This document shows, piece after piece, positions 37,427-51,100 of a stretch of 64,000 nucleotides of DNA (positions within the stretch are counted from its first letter, which is position 1; each line of letters opens with the position of its first letter). The notes under the pieces were generated by a model. The model made no database searches and had not been told where the DNA came from. It was given only the letters and a program-made list of their open reading frames with translations. The translations under genes were made by a program, and so were the position numbers. Origin of the DNA: Ophiocordyceps camponoti-saundersi (nom. inval.) (lineage: Eukaryota; Ascomycota; Sordariomycetes; Hypocreales; Ophiocordycipitaceae); the NCBI GenBank assembly GCA_003339415.1, contig PDHQ01000040.1:7696-71695 (forward strand). Reading direction: 5' to 3'.

Positions 37427-38973
37427 AGTTTATTACTAATACTAAAATAGTAAATTAAAGTTTAAAGATAAGATAGATAAAGGAAAAGATAAAAGTAAAG
37501 TAATAAATAGGAGGGAAAATAAAAAAAGGGAATAAATAAGCTATAATAGCTAAGTAAATAATTAGATCTTATTAGATCTTATTATAAATAGGGTTTTCTA
37601 GCTAGGTTTTTTATATATTTTAATAGCGTTTAGGATTTATTTAAGAAAAGCTTAATTATTATAAAGTTTTTTCTATAATTTACTATTTTCTTTCTTAAGT
37701 ACTTAGAGTTTATTATTAACTTTTATTATCTACTTAGTAGAAAGTTTAAAGTTATAATTATTAATTTTAAAAAAAGCGTTAATTTTCTATTATATTCTAG
37801 TTATAAATACTTTTTTATTTTCTTTATTATTTTTAATAATATTAGTCTAGTTATTATTATTATTATATTTTATTATAATATTAATAATAAGTTTAGTTAC
37901 TATAAGTTTAATTATTATATTATTTATAAAGATATTATTTATTTATTAGTTAATAACTTAACTATTATTTAAGGAAAAGTTAGAATTAGAAATAGCGATA
38001 AGAGGAGCTTTATTAATTATAAGAATTTAAGCTAAGGCTTTTCTAATTAATACGCCTTATTTAGAATAGCTTATTTATTTCGTTATATAACTTTTAGTTA
38101 TAGGCGTTATCTTAGTAATTATTACTAGCGATAATAACGATATTATAGCCGATATCTTCGGTAGCAGCTTTTAAGCTAGTAATTTTTATCGCTTATATTA
38201 TATAGCTACCTAATAATTTACGTTATCCTATACTATATTATCGAGTAATTATTTTAATATACCTTAGCTAGTATTTAATAACTTAGTAAAAGCTATTATA
38301 GTTTATATAATATTAATATTAGGATTATTAAGATTTAGGTTAATTTATAAGTTATTAATCTATTTAGTAGTTTTTACTAGCGCTATATATATCTTTATCT
38401 TATTACCTAATACTAAGTATAATATATAATAAATCTAATATAATATTACCTAATAAATCTAGCGTTTAAAGTATTTAATTTAAATTACTATTATACTTTT
38501 AATCGAGAGATTATTAGGAGGGTATTAAATATACTTATTAACTTTAAATATTAAGTTATAGAAATCTTATAAAAGCGTTCGAGCTAAGGTAAAGAATATA
38601 ATACCGATATTATTAACGATAAGGAATAGCTCCTTTAAGGTATATAAGTATATAAGTAAATATTATAACTTAAAGGCCTTTATTTCGGAGATACCTTATA
38701 ACTTAGTAATATAAGGTATAACTTTTTTATTTTCTACTTTTATTTATATTATCTTAATAATTAGCTAAGCTACCTATTAGCTATCTTAAGCTTTATTTTT
38801 AAAGTTACTATTAGCTAGCTTAATTATATAATTTATTACTTTTTTCTAAAATCTTAAGATTTTAATTTATTTAAGGCGGTAATTATAAGTAAAGTAAATA
38901 TATACCTAGTTAAATTTTACTTTTAAAGCTACTTATATAAGGGCCGCCTTATTAGCTAGCTTATTATTATTTA

Positions 38974-38978
38974 CTAGT
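38974..38978. repeat. Target-site duplication CTAGT, left
   Basis: Five bases immediately before the nested element's left LTR; the same CTAGT follows its right LTR at 45008-45012. An exact 5-bp duplication is the expected length for Ty3/gypsy integrase. Confidence 0.9.
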
Positions 38979-39347
38979 TATTACGCGCTAGCAATTATAC
39001 GGATTTCCTCTAAATATTTTACGGTAATTTCCGAGGATTTCCGACAGATTTCCTCTAGATATTTTATAGTAATTTCCGAGGATTTCTAACTATAGTTACG
39101 TAACCTCGGAAACCTTATCGTAAAATCTTTAGGAAAACCTTAAAGGGAAATTACCCGGAAATAAAGTTAACCTTTTACTAGGATTTCCCCTTACCCTCTC
39201 CTATCTTTACTAATATATACCTTTATATATTTTACTAGGATTTCGCTTATAGGAGTTTTCCTCTTTTCTTTCCCTTCTCCTTAGCTTAGAATCTTTATTT
39301 ATAATACTAATATAATTATTTACTTAACGTATTTCTAAGCCGTAATA
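38979..39347 (+). repeat. 5' LTR of the nested gypsy element (369 bp)
   Basis: Pairs with 44639-45007. Begins TATTACGCGCTAG and ends CGTAATA. Same length as its partner; the differences I compared are all transitions. Confidence 0.93.
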
Positions 39348-40519
39348 TTATTCTAAGCTTAAATTCGCTAGCGAGTAATTAAGAAACCTATACCTCGCTT
39401 TCACGTCCCTATATAAGATAGAAAAAAACTTATATACGACTAAGACTTAGATTACGATTAGCTTCGAGATATATATTTAAAGCCCCTAACTAGACTTTTA
39501 GGCGATTAAGGAGACTTGCTTCGGAGACGCCTAACCTTATAGTAAAATAGGGTATTAGCGAAAATTAAACTATAATAATAGCTACCTTTTCTTAAAATAT
39601 TACTAGTATAACTATACCGTAAAAGTAGCGTATAAAAATAGCGTAACTATAAGCGTAAGTTATAAAACTCTAAAATTAATTAACTTAGAAAAACTAAGAC
39701 TAAAACCCGGAAAAGACCTATTAAGAAATATTAACTATATTTAGTATAAATAAAAAGATATTTATCCCGATTAGAAAAGCTGCTTAAGATACCTTTATAT
39801 TAGTAGCTTCGGTAAGATAGCTAAACCCCTCCTATTTTAATTCTACGAAAATTCGCTATAAGGAGGTAAATAAGTTTTTAAGTAAAAAGGAGGATTTTAA
39901 TACCTTCCTTATAAACCTAAAAGATAAGATAAAGTCTAATAAGATAACTTTTTAAGATAAGTAAGACCGGATAAGTATATTATTCCGCGTATTAAAAGGG
40001 AAAGCTTATAAACTTTTAGAAACCCGATATAACTTAAAAGAACGCCTTTTTTTTAGATTAGCTAAGATAGTTTAGTATTTAGAGTTTACTTACGGAAATC
40101 CTAATAAATTTACTAAAGCTACGAACTAACTTTATAAACTAAATTTTTTATTAATAAGTAAGTAAGAAATTTAGGAGTTCCTCGCGGAGTTTAATTACCT
40201 TATAGCTAAGACCTAAGTTCCCTTAGCTTAGATTAAGTATATATTTTAGAATTATCTGCCCGCTAATCTTAACCTAAGCCTCCTTATAAAGGCTAAAAAT
40301 TTATATATAATATATAAGGAATTCTATAAGTATATAAAAAACGCTATATTTTACTAAAAGAAAGAGTTAACCTATTAGGAGTTTTCCCGTAAAAGCTAAG
40401 TAAGTAAAAAAGTTACCTTAAAAATATAGAAAAAGATTATAACTATAATTATAACCTCTTATTAGAAAAGCTAAGCCCTTAGTAAAAGCGAGAAGAAAGT
40501 TTACTAGGAAAATAATACT

Positions 40520-40561
40520 TATTTTATTTATAAAAAGAAAAGCTATATAGCTAAGAACTAC
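40520..40561 (+). pseudogene. Gag zinc-knuckle relic (CCHC turned to YYYY)
   Basis: In frame, the spacing Y-X2-Y-X4-Y-X4-Y exactly matches the CX2CX4HX4C retroviral zinc knuckle. Each Cys is now TAT/TAC (TGT/TGC with G to A) and the His is TAT (C to T). This is what RIP on both strands would produce from a normal knuckle. No metal binding is possible. Confidence 0.85.
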
Positions 40562-40779
40562 CCTAACTAATAAAAGATAAGGAGAGTCTATAAAGCTTAA
40601 ACGCTTTTACCCGACTTTATTCGGTTAGATAACTCTAATTTAGGAAAAAAGTAAGATTATTATAAAGCTTCTTAATAATCTTAAAAATATCGCGCGTAAG
40701 ACGGAAAGTAAAAAAGTTATTTATTATTAATAGTTAAGTTTAAATTAATAATATAGCTTTTCGTGCTTTTACCTTATAT

Positions 40780-40791
40780 AATATCGGAGTA
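40780..40791 (+). pseudogene. Aspartic protease active-site relic (D-T-G-A now N-I-G-V)
   Basis: AAT ATC GGA GTA lies downstream of the zinc knuckle, as expected for protease. Three single transitions separate it from the usual Asp-Thr-Gly-Ala motif, and the frame continues with residues typical after that motif (NTRLLVSR). Catalytic Asp is lost. Confidence 0.7.
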
Positions 40792-41589
40792 AATACCCGT
40801 CTCTTAGTTAGTCGTTATTTTATAAAGTAAGTAATAAAGCGCCTAAGCGCTAAGCTTATTCTTATCCGTCCTATCTCCTTTATTAATTTCTAAAGCTATT
40901 AGGCTAGCTTAGTTTATAAATACTTAATTATTACCTTAATAATTAATAAACGGTATTTTCCGTAAGAAATCTACTAAGTAACTAACTATACTTAAAATTT
41001 CTTTATTAGCTTATTTTAGATAGTAAAGAAAAGGTTATTACTTAACTACGCGGCCTAGAAACTAGTTTAGCTAGATAACTTACCCGCCTTCGCTAAGTAT
41101 TTACTCTTAATCCTCTTACTTAAAAAGCTCTTTTTTAACGGAAATCTAAACTTAGCTATCTAAGCGGATACCGAGCGCCGGAACCGCCTTCTCTATTAGG
41201 ATAAGCGTAAATATTAAATCTTTTAACGCTTATAGAGGAAAAAGGATTTTATATAGCCCGCGAAGGAAAAAAAGCTAGCTTAAACCTTAACTAAGAATAA
41301 CTAAGATACTAATAATACTAATAAGGATATTTTAAGAAAATAACTTATTCGCTAAGTTTAATAAAACTCTCGCTATACGCGATAAGAAGAAATAACTTTA
41401 TTAATACCTTAGATACTTATAAAATTAGAAGATAATAATAATAACCTAATTATAATCGCAAAGCTAAGCTTAGCTAGCTATATATACGTAAGATAGGAAA
41501 TCCCGTTCCCTTAAGGTAAAAAACCTAAATATATTACCTATATATATAATATAATTCCTTTAGCTCTTATATACCTTAAAAGATTTTTT

Positions 41590-42420
41590 AGTAAGAAAGA
41601 AGCTTATATTTTAGCTTATCCCCGGCCTAGCTACGATATAACTTTAAAACTTAAAAAGCCCCTAAACTTAGTAAAACCCCTTTTTTATAAAATACTAATA
41701 AAATACTTACTTTTAGAAAAGGAGATTATTAACTACTTACTTAAGATTAGTTTTATTAAGCCAGATATTAGCCCTTATATTACCTTTATTCTCTTCGCCC
41801 CGAAGCTATATTTAATAGCTTAATACTTCTATATTAACTACCGATAAATAAATAATTACTTAAAAAGTTAGATCTCGCCTACTCCCTTTTTAGAAAATAT
41901 TATATTTAGCTACTAGGAGGCGAAATAGTTCTCGAAGATTAATATTATTTAAGTATTTTACTATCTTTATCTTAACCCTAACTTTAAGTATTTTACGGCT
42001 TTCTATATAAAGTTTAGTATATTTTATTAGCTTATTTTTCTATTTAGCCTTAAGGTAAAACCCGCGTAGTTTTAAAATTTTATTAATACTTAACTTTATA
42101 ATTTTCTTAACCGCTATATAAGTATATACGCTAATAATATATTAATTTACTTAAATAGCGAAGAAAAGGAGTATTAAAAAGAGTACCGAGAAATAATCTA
42201 GCGCCTATATTAAGCGAACTTATAAGGGGATATCCGGAAATTAAGGTTTAATATTATTAAAGTTAATTACTTTAATATAATATTATATATAAGCTAAGGA
42301 ATAAGCGTAAACCCCCGTAAAATATAAGTAATTTAAAATTAAAAATTTAAAAATTTTTAAAACTATAAAGCTATTTATTTATTTATAAAATTATATAACT
42401 TTATCCGGATCTTCTATTAT
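41590..42420 (+). pseudogene. Reverse-transcriptase relic of the nested gypsy element
   Basis: Readable Ty3/gypsy RT landmarks in order: FIKPDISPY (family FIRPSxSP), LFAPK (LFVPKKDG), YINYR (CVDYRxLN) and IYANNILIYLNS at 42124-42159. The catalytic YADD-type motif is at 42127-42138 with both Asp codons now AAT. Several TAG/TAA codons replace Trp or Gln. RNase H-like sequence continues to about 42940. Confidence 0.88.
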
Positions 42421-43199
42421 TATATTAATATTACCGCGGAACCCCTAAACTATCTCCTAAAAAAAGATATTATTTTCGAGCTCGGATTAGAATAGAAAGA
42501 GGCCTTTAATAAGATAAAGAAATTAGCTACGTAAGCCTTAGTACTTATTTTCTTTTATCCTAAACTCCTAACTTAGCTTAAAACTAACGCCTCTCGGAAC
42601 GCTACCGCTAGTATATTTTAGTAATAATAAGATAACTAAGCGTAAAAGCTAATAAGCTTTTTCTTAAAAATAATAAATTTAGCTAAATATATATATTTAA
42701 TTTAAGACCGTAAATTTCTCGCTATTATATAAAGCTTTAAGTATTTCTACTTAGAATTACTTAATTAAAAGTTCGATATAATTACGGACTATAAAGCTTT
42801 AATTTATTTTATAACGAAAAAACTACTTTTTATCTACTAAGTTTAATAGTCCGATTTCCTTACCTAATTTAATATCCGTTTCCTATATTAACTTAGCCGG
42901 TTAAACGTAGCTACTAATACCTTTTTACGTAAAACGGCTAAGCTTTTAATTATAAAAGCTTATAAGAAAAAGGAAAAGATATTTATAATAATTCCTCTAA
43001 AAAGCCTTAGATTCGAAATCCTAACCCTAACCCCTATAATTACCTTAGTCCGCCTTAGAGAAAACTTTACCCTATTAAGAGTAAAGTTAGTACGACTAAT
43101 CTAAGAGGAGAACGTAAGCTAGGATCTTAGATTTTATAGTAACCTCCTAGTTATTCCTAAATAGGATAGTTAGAAAAGGCTTTTCCTTTATATTACCTT

Positions 43200-43900
43200 A
43201 ATTCGGAATATATATAAGCTAGCTATCTTCGCCTATAGTAGCTAAAATAAAACTACTTAGATATTTTAATAAGATTACTACTAGCTTAAAATAAAATAAG
43301 ATATCTATTAATATATCTATAATTATTATAAATATTAGAGGAATAAGGCCTCGTAAGATAAGACCCTAAGCTTACTATACCTTTTACTTATTTTAACTTC
43401 TATATAGGAGTATATAGCTTATAATAAAAAAGCTATATTAGAAAACCGCTTTAAATATAATTATATTTAAACTTTTATCTATAAGCTAAGTTAGATTATT
43501 ACTATATTATTAGGTAAGAAGAACGATATAGTAAAGGTGCTTGCTAGACGCTACTTTTAATACCTTTATTATCTTTTTAGTATACTAGATATATAAATTA
43601 CTAATAACGCTAGCTTATTTATTTTAAGATTTCTCGGTAAAATTAATTAGTTAACTAATATTAAGTATCGCTACGGTAATACCTTATACTTATAGATATA
43701 AGAAAGCGTAAAGGTAACTAACTAATACTTAGATTAGAAGCTACGGTTTTATACGAATAAATATTAGGATAATTAGAATACTTTCTTTCCTACGCTAAAC
43801 TTCGTATATAACTCCTTATAGCACGCTTCGATTAGTATAGTACCGCTTATAATCGCTCTTAGTAAGGATATACGGAACCCCTTTTCGGTAACTAATTCCC
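43200..43900 (+). pseudogene. Integrase relic (H2C2 zinc-binding and core) of the nested gypsy element
   Basis: From about 43204 the frame matches the zinc-binding head of Ty3/gypsy integrases (SxxNKTT, YYxLKxKxD, YNYYKYxRNKA, where Cys and His have become Tyr). The catalytic core follows, with recognisable ASLFI, ISERVKVTN, LRFYTNKY and TLNFVYNS blocks. Stops at former Trp/Gln positions throughout. Confidence 0.85.
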
Positions 43901-44304
43901 CGGATCTTTTAACTACCTTAGGCCTAATTACTACGGCCCGTAAACTTATCGCCCGCGCGTAGGAAGTATAATAGTAAGCTTAAGCTACTATTAAGAAAGC
44001 TCGCCGTAAATAGGAAACGTAAGTAAATAGGAAATATCGCTTAGTAAATTTCGTAATCGGTAATAAGGTATTCCTTAATCGTAAAGGCTTCTTTACGACT
44101 ATACCTATAATACGCCTAAACGCCTAATAGTTAGAACTTTTTACGGTTATCGAGGAATAAGGCTATAGCTATATCCTTAACTTACTAGATAGCTACTAGA
44201 TAACGAACCTATTCTATATTAACTGCCTTCGGAAAGCTATTATAAATCTGCTATTAAGGTAGGAAATATCTCCCGCTAAGCCGGAAAATATCGATAATAT
44301 ACTA

Positions 44305-44440
44305 AAATAAAAAATTAAGTAAATTCTCTAATCTTAGGTTACTAAGTAGCGTTATCGGTTAGAATATTAAGTCCGCTAATATAATTATAATCTAGATAAG
44401 ATATAATACCCGGCTAGGAATTTTTATTATATACTTATAG
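44305..44440 (+). pseudogene. Chromodomain-like C-terminal relic of the integrase
   Basis: The frame reads ILxSxVTKxRYRLEYxVRxYNYNLDKIxYPARNF, where x marks stops. This fits the chromodomain pattern (I-L-D-x-R, then Y-x-V-x-W, then W-x-P-x-x-N-[FL]) at the end of chromovirus integrases. The aromatic cage cannot be judged because Trp codons are stops. Confidence 0.7.
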
Positions 44441-44638
44441 CTTTTAAGGAATTCTATAACTATTTCCTAAATACCGCTAGTCTGCTTATTAATCTCTAAT
44501 ATTAAGTTAAAGCCGCCGCCGCGGATTATAAGTATTAAGATAACGACTAGGATAATACGGCTATTTCCCTAAGTACCTAGCTACGTAGTCGCTATTACTA
44601 ATCTTAATAAGTATATTAAAACCTTCGTTAGGGGGTAG

Positions 44639-45007
44639 TATTACGCGCTAGTAATTATACGGATTTCCTCTAAATATTTTACGGTAATTTCCGAGAATTT
44701 CTAATAGATTTCTTTTAGATATTTTACGGTAATTTCCGAGGATTTCTAATTATAGTTACGTAACCTTAGAAACCTTATCGTAAAATCCTTAGGAAGACCT
44801 TAAGGGGAAATTACCTAGAAATAGAGTCGACCTTTTACTAGGATTTCCCCTTACCCTCTCCTATCTCTACTAGTATATACCTTTATATATTTTACTAGGA
44901 TTTCGCTTACGGGAGTTTTCCTCTTTTCTTTCCCTTCTCCTTAGCTTAGAATCTTTATTTATAATGCTAATATAATTATTTACTTAACGTATTTCTAGGC
45001 CGTAATA
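44639..45007 (+). repeat. 3' LTR of the nested gypsy element (369 bp)
   Basis: Direct repeat of 38979-39347, same length, followed by the CTAGT duplication at 45008-45012. Confidence 0.93.
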
Positions 45008-45012
45008 CTAGT
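45008..45012. repeat. Target-site duplication CTAGT, right
   Basis: Exact copy of 38974-38978. Confidence 0.9.
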
Positions 45013-47659
45013 AAAGGCAAAGGGTGCTTATCTATTAGCTTCCTTTTAGTATTTTATCTTAGCTTACGGAAAATAAAGTTTATATCTTATAACTAAAGGA
45101 AATAATTATATAATATTCTTATAAGTAAGATATATTTATTTAGGTAAATAAAACGCTTCTTATCGTAATAATCCTTATAAAATACTTTAAATAATATTTC
45201 TTAAAAGTCTTTATTTTTACTATAAATATTAAGCTTACCTAATAGTTAGTATAGTATATTTTTATTATCGGAAATATAATTAGGCGTTTCTTCTTAAGTT
45301 CTTATATCCTAAGATATATTTATTATAGGGGCCTTACCCTTAGATAGTTACGGGGCTATCTTAGAGAAGAAAAAAGTAAGAAAAATATAGATAGGTTATA
45401 AAAAAGCTCGAAAAATAAGGGTATATAATAATATAATCTTATTATAGTATATAGTTAGTTAAAAAGTAGATATTATAAGAGGATAAGAAAATAAGGTTAT
45501 AAAATTATAAAATAAAGAAAAGAAAAGTATATAAAGGAAAAGAGAAAGGAAAATAATATAATTATACTTAGAGTTTTTATAAGCTTACTAGCTTACTAAG
45601 TAGTAGCTAGTTATTAAGCTTTAAATAGTTAAGTTAGTTATAGTATTTTTTTAGTAAGTCTTTATAGAATAATAGCCCTTAGGCCCCTTTAATAAACAAA
45701 TAGTTAATATATTTTAATATTTAGGATATCCTCTTAACTTAGTAATATAACTTAAATAGCTTAATTTACGTTAGCTTAAGTTTCCTAATAGTTCTATTTA
45801 TAGCTAAATAAACTTATATACTAAGGGTTAGATTAAACTTATCTTTTTTATTATAGATAGATATCTTATAATATATAATCTTATTAAACTTACTTTTAGC
45901 TACTTATTTTTAGCGTTTAGCTTAGCTTATAAATTTTATAATAAGGTTAGTATATCTCCCCTATAAGGGCTATTCTACTTACTCCCCTAATCTTAAAGCT
46001 TTATATAATAATTTTATAAATTAAAATAAGTTTAAACTAATTTATATTATTCTATAAAATACTTTAATAAGTAAATAGCTTAGGGTCCTAATAACCTTAT
46101 AATTAAGTTACTATATAACTATTAGTAGATATTTAAACTAAGTATTTTTAGGAGGCTATAATCTTTTTAAGAATTATTAAAAGATTTTATTTATTACCTT
46201 AACTAAGCTTACGCTATAATATAACTTAGATAGCGCTATTACTTAAAATATATCTCTTACTATTAAGAAAGCTATAATTTCCCTTAATAAAAAAGCGAAA
46301 CCTAAGTTAGAGTAGATAGCTATAAATATAATTATAATAAAGTTTAGCTAATTCCTTAGCTTAATAATAATCTCCGAAGCTCCTATTATTTAATAAGCTA
46401 TAAGCTATATAAAATAAGAGAAATAGTTAACTAATATTAGTATAAATTTAGTCTTATTTATAGCTATTAGGAATAGTTTTATATAGTTTATAATAAGAAC
46501 TTAGAAAGGTATTAAAATATAGATTAGCTAATCTAATACTTTTAGCTTTTAGTTAGAATATAAAATATATTCTTTATAACTTACTATATAGAATATAATA
46601 TCCTAAGCTATACTAAGCTAAAAAATATATATATAAAGTTATTAATATATAATATCTAGCTTAAAGTAGCTACTTAAGTTATAAGCTTAATAGAGTATTT
46701 ACGGGATCTTATATCGGAGAAAATATCTCTATTACTTAGTTAAATAACTCTTTTTATATAGTAAGGTATTCGTTTATATTAACTATTTAAAAAATACCGC
46801 TTATTATCTAATACGATTTACTAAGATATAATTAAGTTTATTAGGAACTTTATTATATTATAGCTAATTTACTATATTTATATAATAGTAGTTTATATAA
46901 TAGTTTATTAGCTTTAATATCTTATCTATCTTTCTTATAAGTATTATAGCTACTTAAAGGTTTACTCGAGTCTTATTATTTTATTTTTCCTAGGTTTATA
47001 AAGCTAATAAGGTATTCTATTAGAGTATAATTAGTTATAATAAAGGGGTACTTATTTTATTAGTAGGTAGTTTCTTAAGGGGTATACCCGCTAAGTATTT
47101 AAGGAGCGCCTTATAGCTTTATAAGCTATCTTTCTATTTTTATAATCTAATATTAATATTAATTATTCCCTAGTTTATAATATTTATAGCTTAGTATTTA
47201 TTAGATAGGAAAATTATCTTAGATAAACTATCTATAGCTTAGTTTCGCGAACTTTTAATATAAGTAATTTTAATATTTAGTAGCCGTAGCTTAGTTACTT
47301 ATTAAGTATAGATACTTTTATAGCTTTTAGAAATTAGGAACTATATAATAAGGAAGTAGTTTATAAAAATAGTTAATTTATCTATTATATAGAATAAATA
47401 TTAATAATAACGGTAGAATTCGACTAAAATATAAAATTCCCGCTTATATATTTTATAGTTATATTATATCTTCGTAAAGAAAAAAAAGTTATATAAGATT
47501 AGTACTAAGCTATCTCCTTATTATTATAAGATAACGTAATTTACTCTAAACTTTAAAATATCTATATATATAAGTATTAGCTTATTAAGTTAAGGCCCGT
47601 AAATAGCTATTATTACTTCGGCGAAAAACTTAAGGATTATAAAAGATAAAGCCTTAGAT

Positions 47660-48100
47660 AGCCCCTATAAGAAAGGAATATTTCTAGTAAGTCGCGTTAA
47701 TAGTTAGGAGAACTTTATATAATTAACTATCTATCTCCGGTAAAGTCCGATTACTCCGAGAAATACCTTAACTTACCTCTAATTTATTAGTATTAGCTAT
47801 TCTTAGATTTTCTAAAGCCTCCTAAGCTTAATTATAATCTATCCTCCTATATAATATATTTATCTTATTACTAAGATTTTTATTATACTAAGGAAGATTT
47901 TCTTAAAACTTAACTAAAGTAAGGCTTATAATAATTTAGGTAAAAAGTAATCCTTAATAAACGCTTATTATTCCTTAAACGTAGTATATTTTAAAAAAAT
48001 ATCGTTTATATAGTTATTAAAAGGCGCGATATAATACCTTTTAGTAAGGACCGCTAATAGAGATAGTTTAGGTAAAGGTTTAGGTATAGCCTTAAATATT
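47660..48100 (-). pseudogene. Reverse-transcriptase relic of the outer gypsy element
   Basis: Reading the minus strand, NYINDIFLKYTTFKE at about 48015-47971 matches the YIDDI...S..FEEH region of gypsy RT, with the first catalytic Asp now Asn. Further on, the frame reads FLGVIGLYRR then IVNYIKFS, LLTRLTRN and IPFL, the connection after the RT. A frameshift as well as stops separates the parts. Confidence 0.75.
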
Positions 48101-51100
48101 AGCTTTATTATTTTAATAAAGCTATAAGCTATAAATTAGGTTCCTTAAAAAAGCCTTATAAGCTATAATTAAGAAAAACTAAAGATTTAAAACGCTAAAA
48201 TATAGCGTAGTTTAGGTATAATAAGTATAGCTTAATAGCTATACTTTAAGTTAAATATATTAAATAAACTTATTCTTAAATCTAAAAGTTTATTATAAAG
48301 CTCTAATAATAATAAGATAGTAATATTTAGTAAGTTTTCGTTAATATTATAATAGTTAATTATTAATCGTATTTTAGCTTATAAGTTAAACTTATCCTTA
48401 ATTATTATAATAAGTTCCGCTAACTATTAGCTTAACTTACTATTAGCTACTATTATATACTTATAGATTCCTAAGTTAATATTTTTACGAATAATTTTAT
48501 TTATCTAGTATTATTTTAAAGTACTCTATCTTTTCTTCTTACTATAATATTATAGTTTAGTTCTTAGTATAATCCTCGGGTAATATAGGAATAAGTTTAT
48601 AGGTAATATATCGCGTATATCCTAACCCTTAAGATTACGATAAATATAGAATATACGTATAATCTCCTTTTTTAAGTAATTTAAAATTAAAGGTCTAAGC
48701 GTAATACTATAAGCGTTAAACTATATTATAACTAAACGTTTATTAATAAAATTATTAATTTCTTATTACTAAACTCTCCTTTATATTAGGAATAGTAACG
48801 CTAATAGCTTATCTACTTATAGCTTAAGCTAATATTATTTACTTAACTATTATTTAGTTATAAGTCTAGTAACTAGATCGCTTTATAATTATTAGGGATT
48901 ACTAAGTATAGTCTTTATAATAGCTATAATTAAGGAAAGAAGATTAGAATTAATAAGGGGATAATAGTAAGAAGTAAGAGTATAATTTATATAAAAGTTT
49001 ATCTAAGTTTATATATATATAGCTTACCTTATTAATCTAAAAGTATAGCTTATAAATAAAATAATTAGGTTTATAATAAAATATATAAAGTTTAAATTAA
49101 TAATAATATTTCTAATTAGCTATAGTTTTATAACTTACTTAAGTTAGCGCTAATAACTTAGTTTAATAATTTAATCTAATTATTATTATTATTCTTAGAA
49201 GTTAAGTTTTTAGAAGAGGTCTCGGAGTCGTTCTCGTTATTACTATCTATATCCTCGGACGTTAATTTAAGGAGCTTAATAAACTTCCTTAAAATAAGCG
49301 GGGCGTTAAGCGCTAAGACTAATTTCTATCTTAGCGATATAGCTATTTACGGGCCTTATAAGGCTACTAATATATTACCTTAATTATAATCTTTAATTAT
49401 TAAAATACTAATCTTAATATAGATAATAGCGTTAACGTTAAAAAGCTAAGGTATACTTAATAGAAAAGGTAAATTATTAACTATATTATTATTTTTAAGC
49501 TTAATAATTACTTAGATTTCTCTAATTACCTTAGAGATATTTATATTTAAGATAATAAAATTATAAATAGGAATATACGATCTATCCGTAATTTTTATAG
49601 CTAGCTTACTAAACTTAATATCTTTTAAGTTTATAATAAGGATCTTATTACGATTAGTAAAATTATAGTTAATAAAATTTACCTAAGATTTTTAGTTTAC
49701 TATTATATTCTTATTTATTAGCTTTAAGGATTTATTTTTATTATTAACTTAGAATAAAATAATATATAAAACTCTAAAAGCCTTATAATCTTTAATTTCT
49801 TTAATTAAATAGGTATTTATATCTTACTTAGCTAGGTTAACTTTATTATTACTAATATATACTATTTTAAACTTATCCTTACCCTTACTTTTAGCTTTTA
49901 TCTTAATAAAGGTCTATCTTTTATATAATAAGAAATACTTAAATTACTTAGCCCTTTTTAAACTTACCTATTAGAAATTTACTAGATTAATAAGTATAAT
50001 AAATCTCTTCGCTAGTTTAATTTAATTAATATTACTTAGGCTATCTTTTACTTAGATTTCCGCTAAACCCTTAGCTTTTTTTTTTTTATTAGCTATTATA
50101 TTTTTCTTAGTACTTAATAATCCTAACTAATTAAGTATTTTAGGCGTTTTATAATATAAGGTTACTTTTAAGTTTAAATTATTCTTAAATATTTCCTCTA
50201 AGAGTATTAGGTTAATTAATCTCTTTTTAATTAATAGTTTACTAAGTCTTACCGCTATAATTAATATTATAAATATATTATAAACTATCTTACTAAGCTT
50301 AATATTATCCTTATTAGTTATAGCAATAAACTTAAGTTTAGCGGTAAATATATTAGTATTATTAGTACTATTTATAACTTTCTCCTTAGATTAATTAATT
50401 CCTAAGCTAATAATATTAAAATAAATAGTTTTACTCTTATCTATAAAAATATTATAAAGTTTCTTAAGCGGATTTTAGCTAAGGTTCCGCTTTATAAAAT
50501 CTTAATACCCTAAGTTAACTTAATAAGATATAATAAGCTAGGCTATTTATAATAATATTATAATTATTTATTAAAAGGGTAGCTATAAGCTTTTACTAAT
50601 TAAAGTTAATCTTCTTAAGATATTTTTCTCCTAATTTTAAAGCTATTATATTTTAGGAGTAATATAAGATATAGCGTAGTACTTAAGTTATCTATATTTA
50701 AAGTAAATAACCTAATTTAGTAAAAAAGAAAATAAATTATTTATATATATATTAATTAAGTCTTTTAAGTTTACTTAATTAACTTATCTATTATTATTAT
50801 TATTATAGCCTCTGCGATAGCCTCCGCGATATTTACTCTAGCGGTTATTTTAGCGGTAATTATTTAAAAAGCAATAAGATTTACCTTAATCTCTATAATA
50901 GGTTTTATAATTTAAGCTATTAAGATAATTTATCTAATTTAAACGAATATTATTTTTAAGATATTTTATTTAATTAAGTTAATCTTAGTAGCTTATTATA
51001 ATTATATTAATAATAGCTTAGGGAGTTAATATTTACTAATAGGGCTTATATTCTAATTTCTCCTTAATTAATATATTAAGGGAGTAACTAAATTTCTTTT

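Larger units (their letters stand above)
38979..45007 (+). mobile_element. Nested Ty3/gypsy chromovirus fossil, RIP-mutated
   Basis: A 6029-bp element inserted in the opposite orientation inside the outer gypsy element. LTRs of exactly 369 bp each (38979-39347 and 44639-45007) start and end in TA, as expected if TG...CA ends were RIP-mutated, and CTAGT flanks both sides. Plus-strand order is gag zinc knuckle, protease, reverse transcriptase, RNase H, zinc-binding then catalytic integrase, chromodomain-like end. That is the Ty3/gypsy order. All domains carry many stops, and LTR differences are transitions. A purine-rich tract TTAGGGGGTAG (44628-44638) precedes the right LTR. Clearly dead. Confidence 0.93.
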
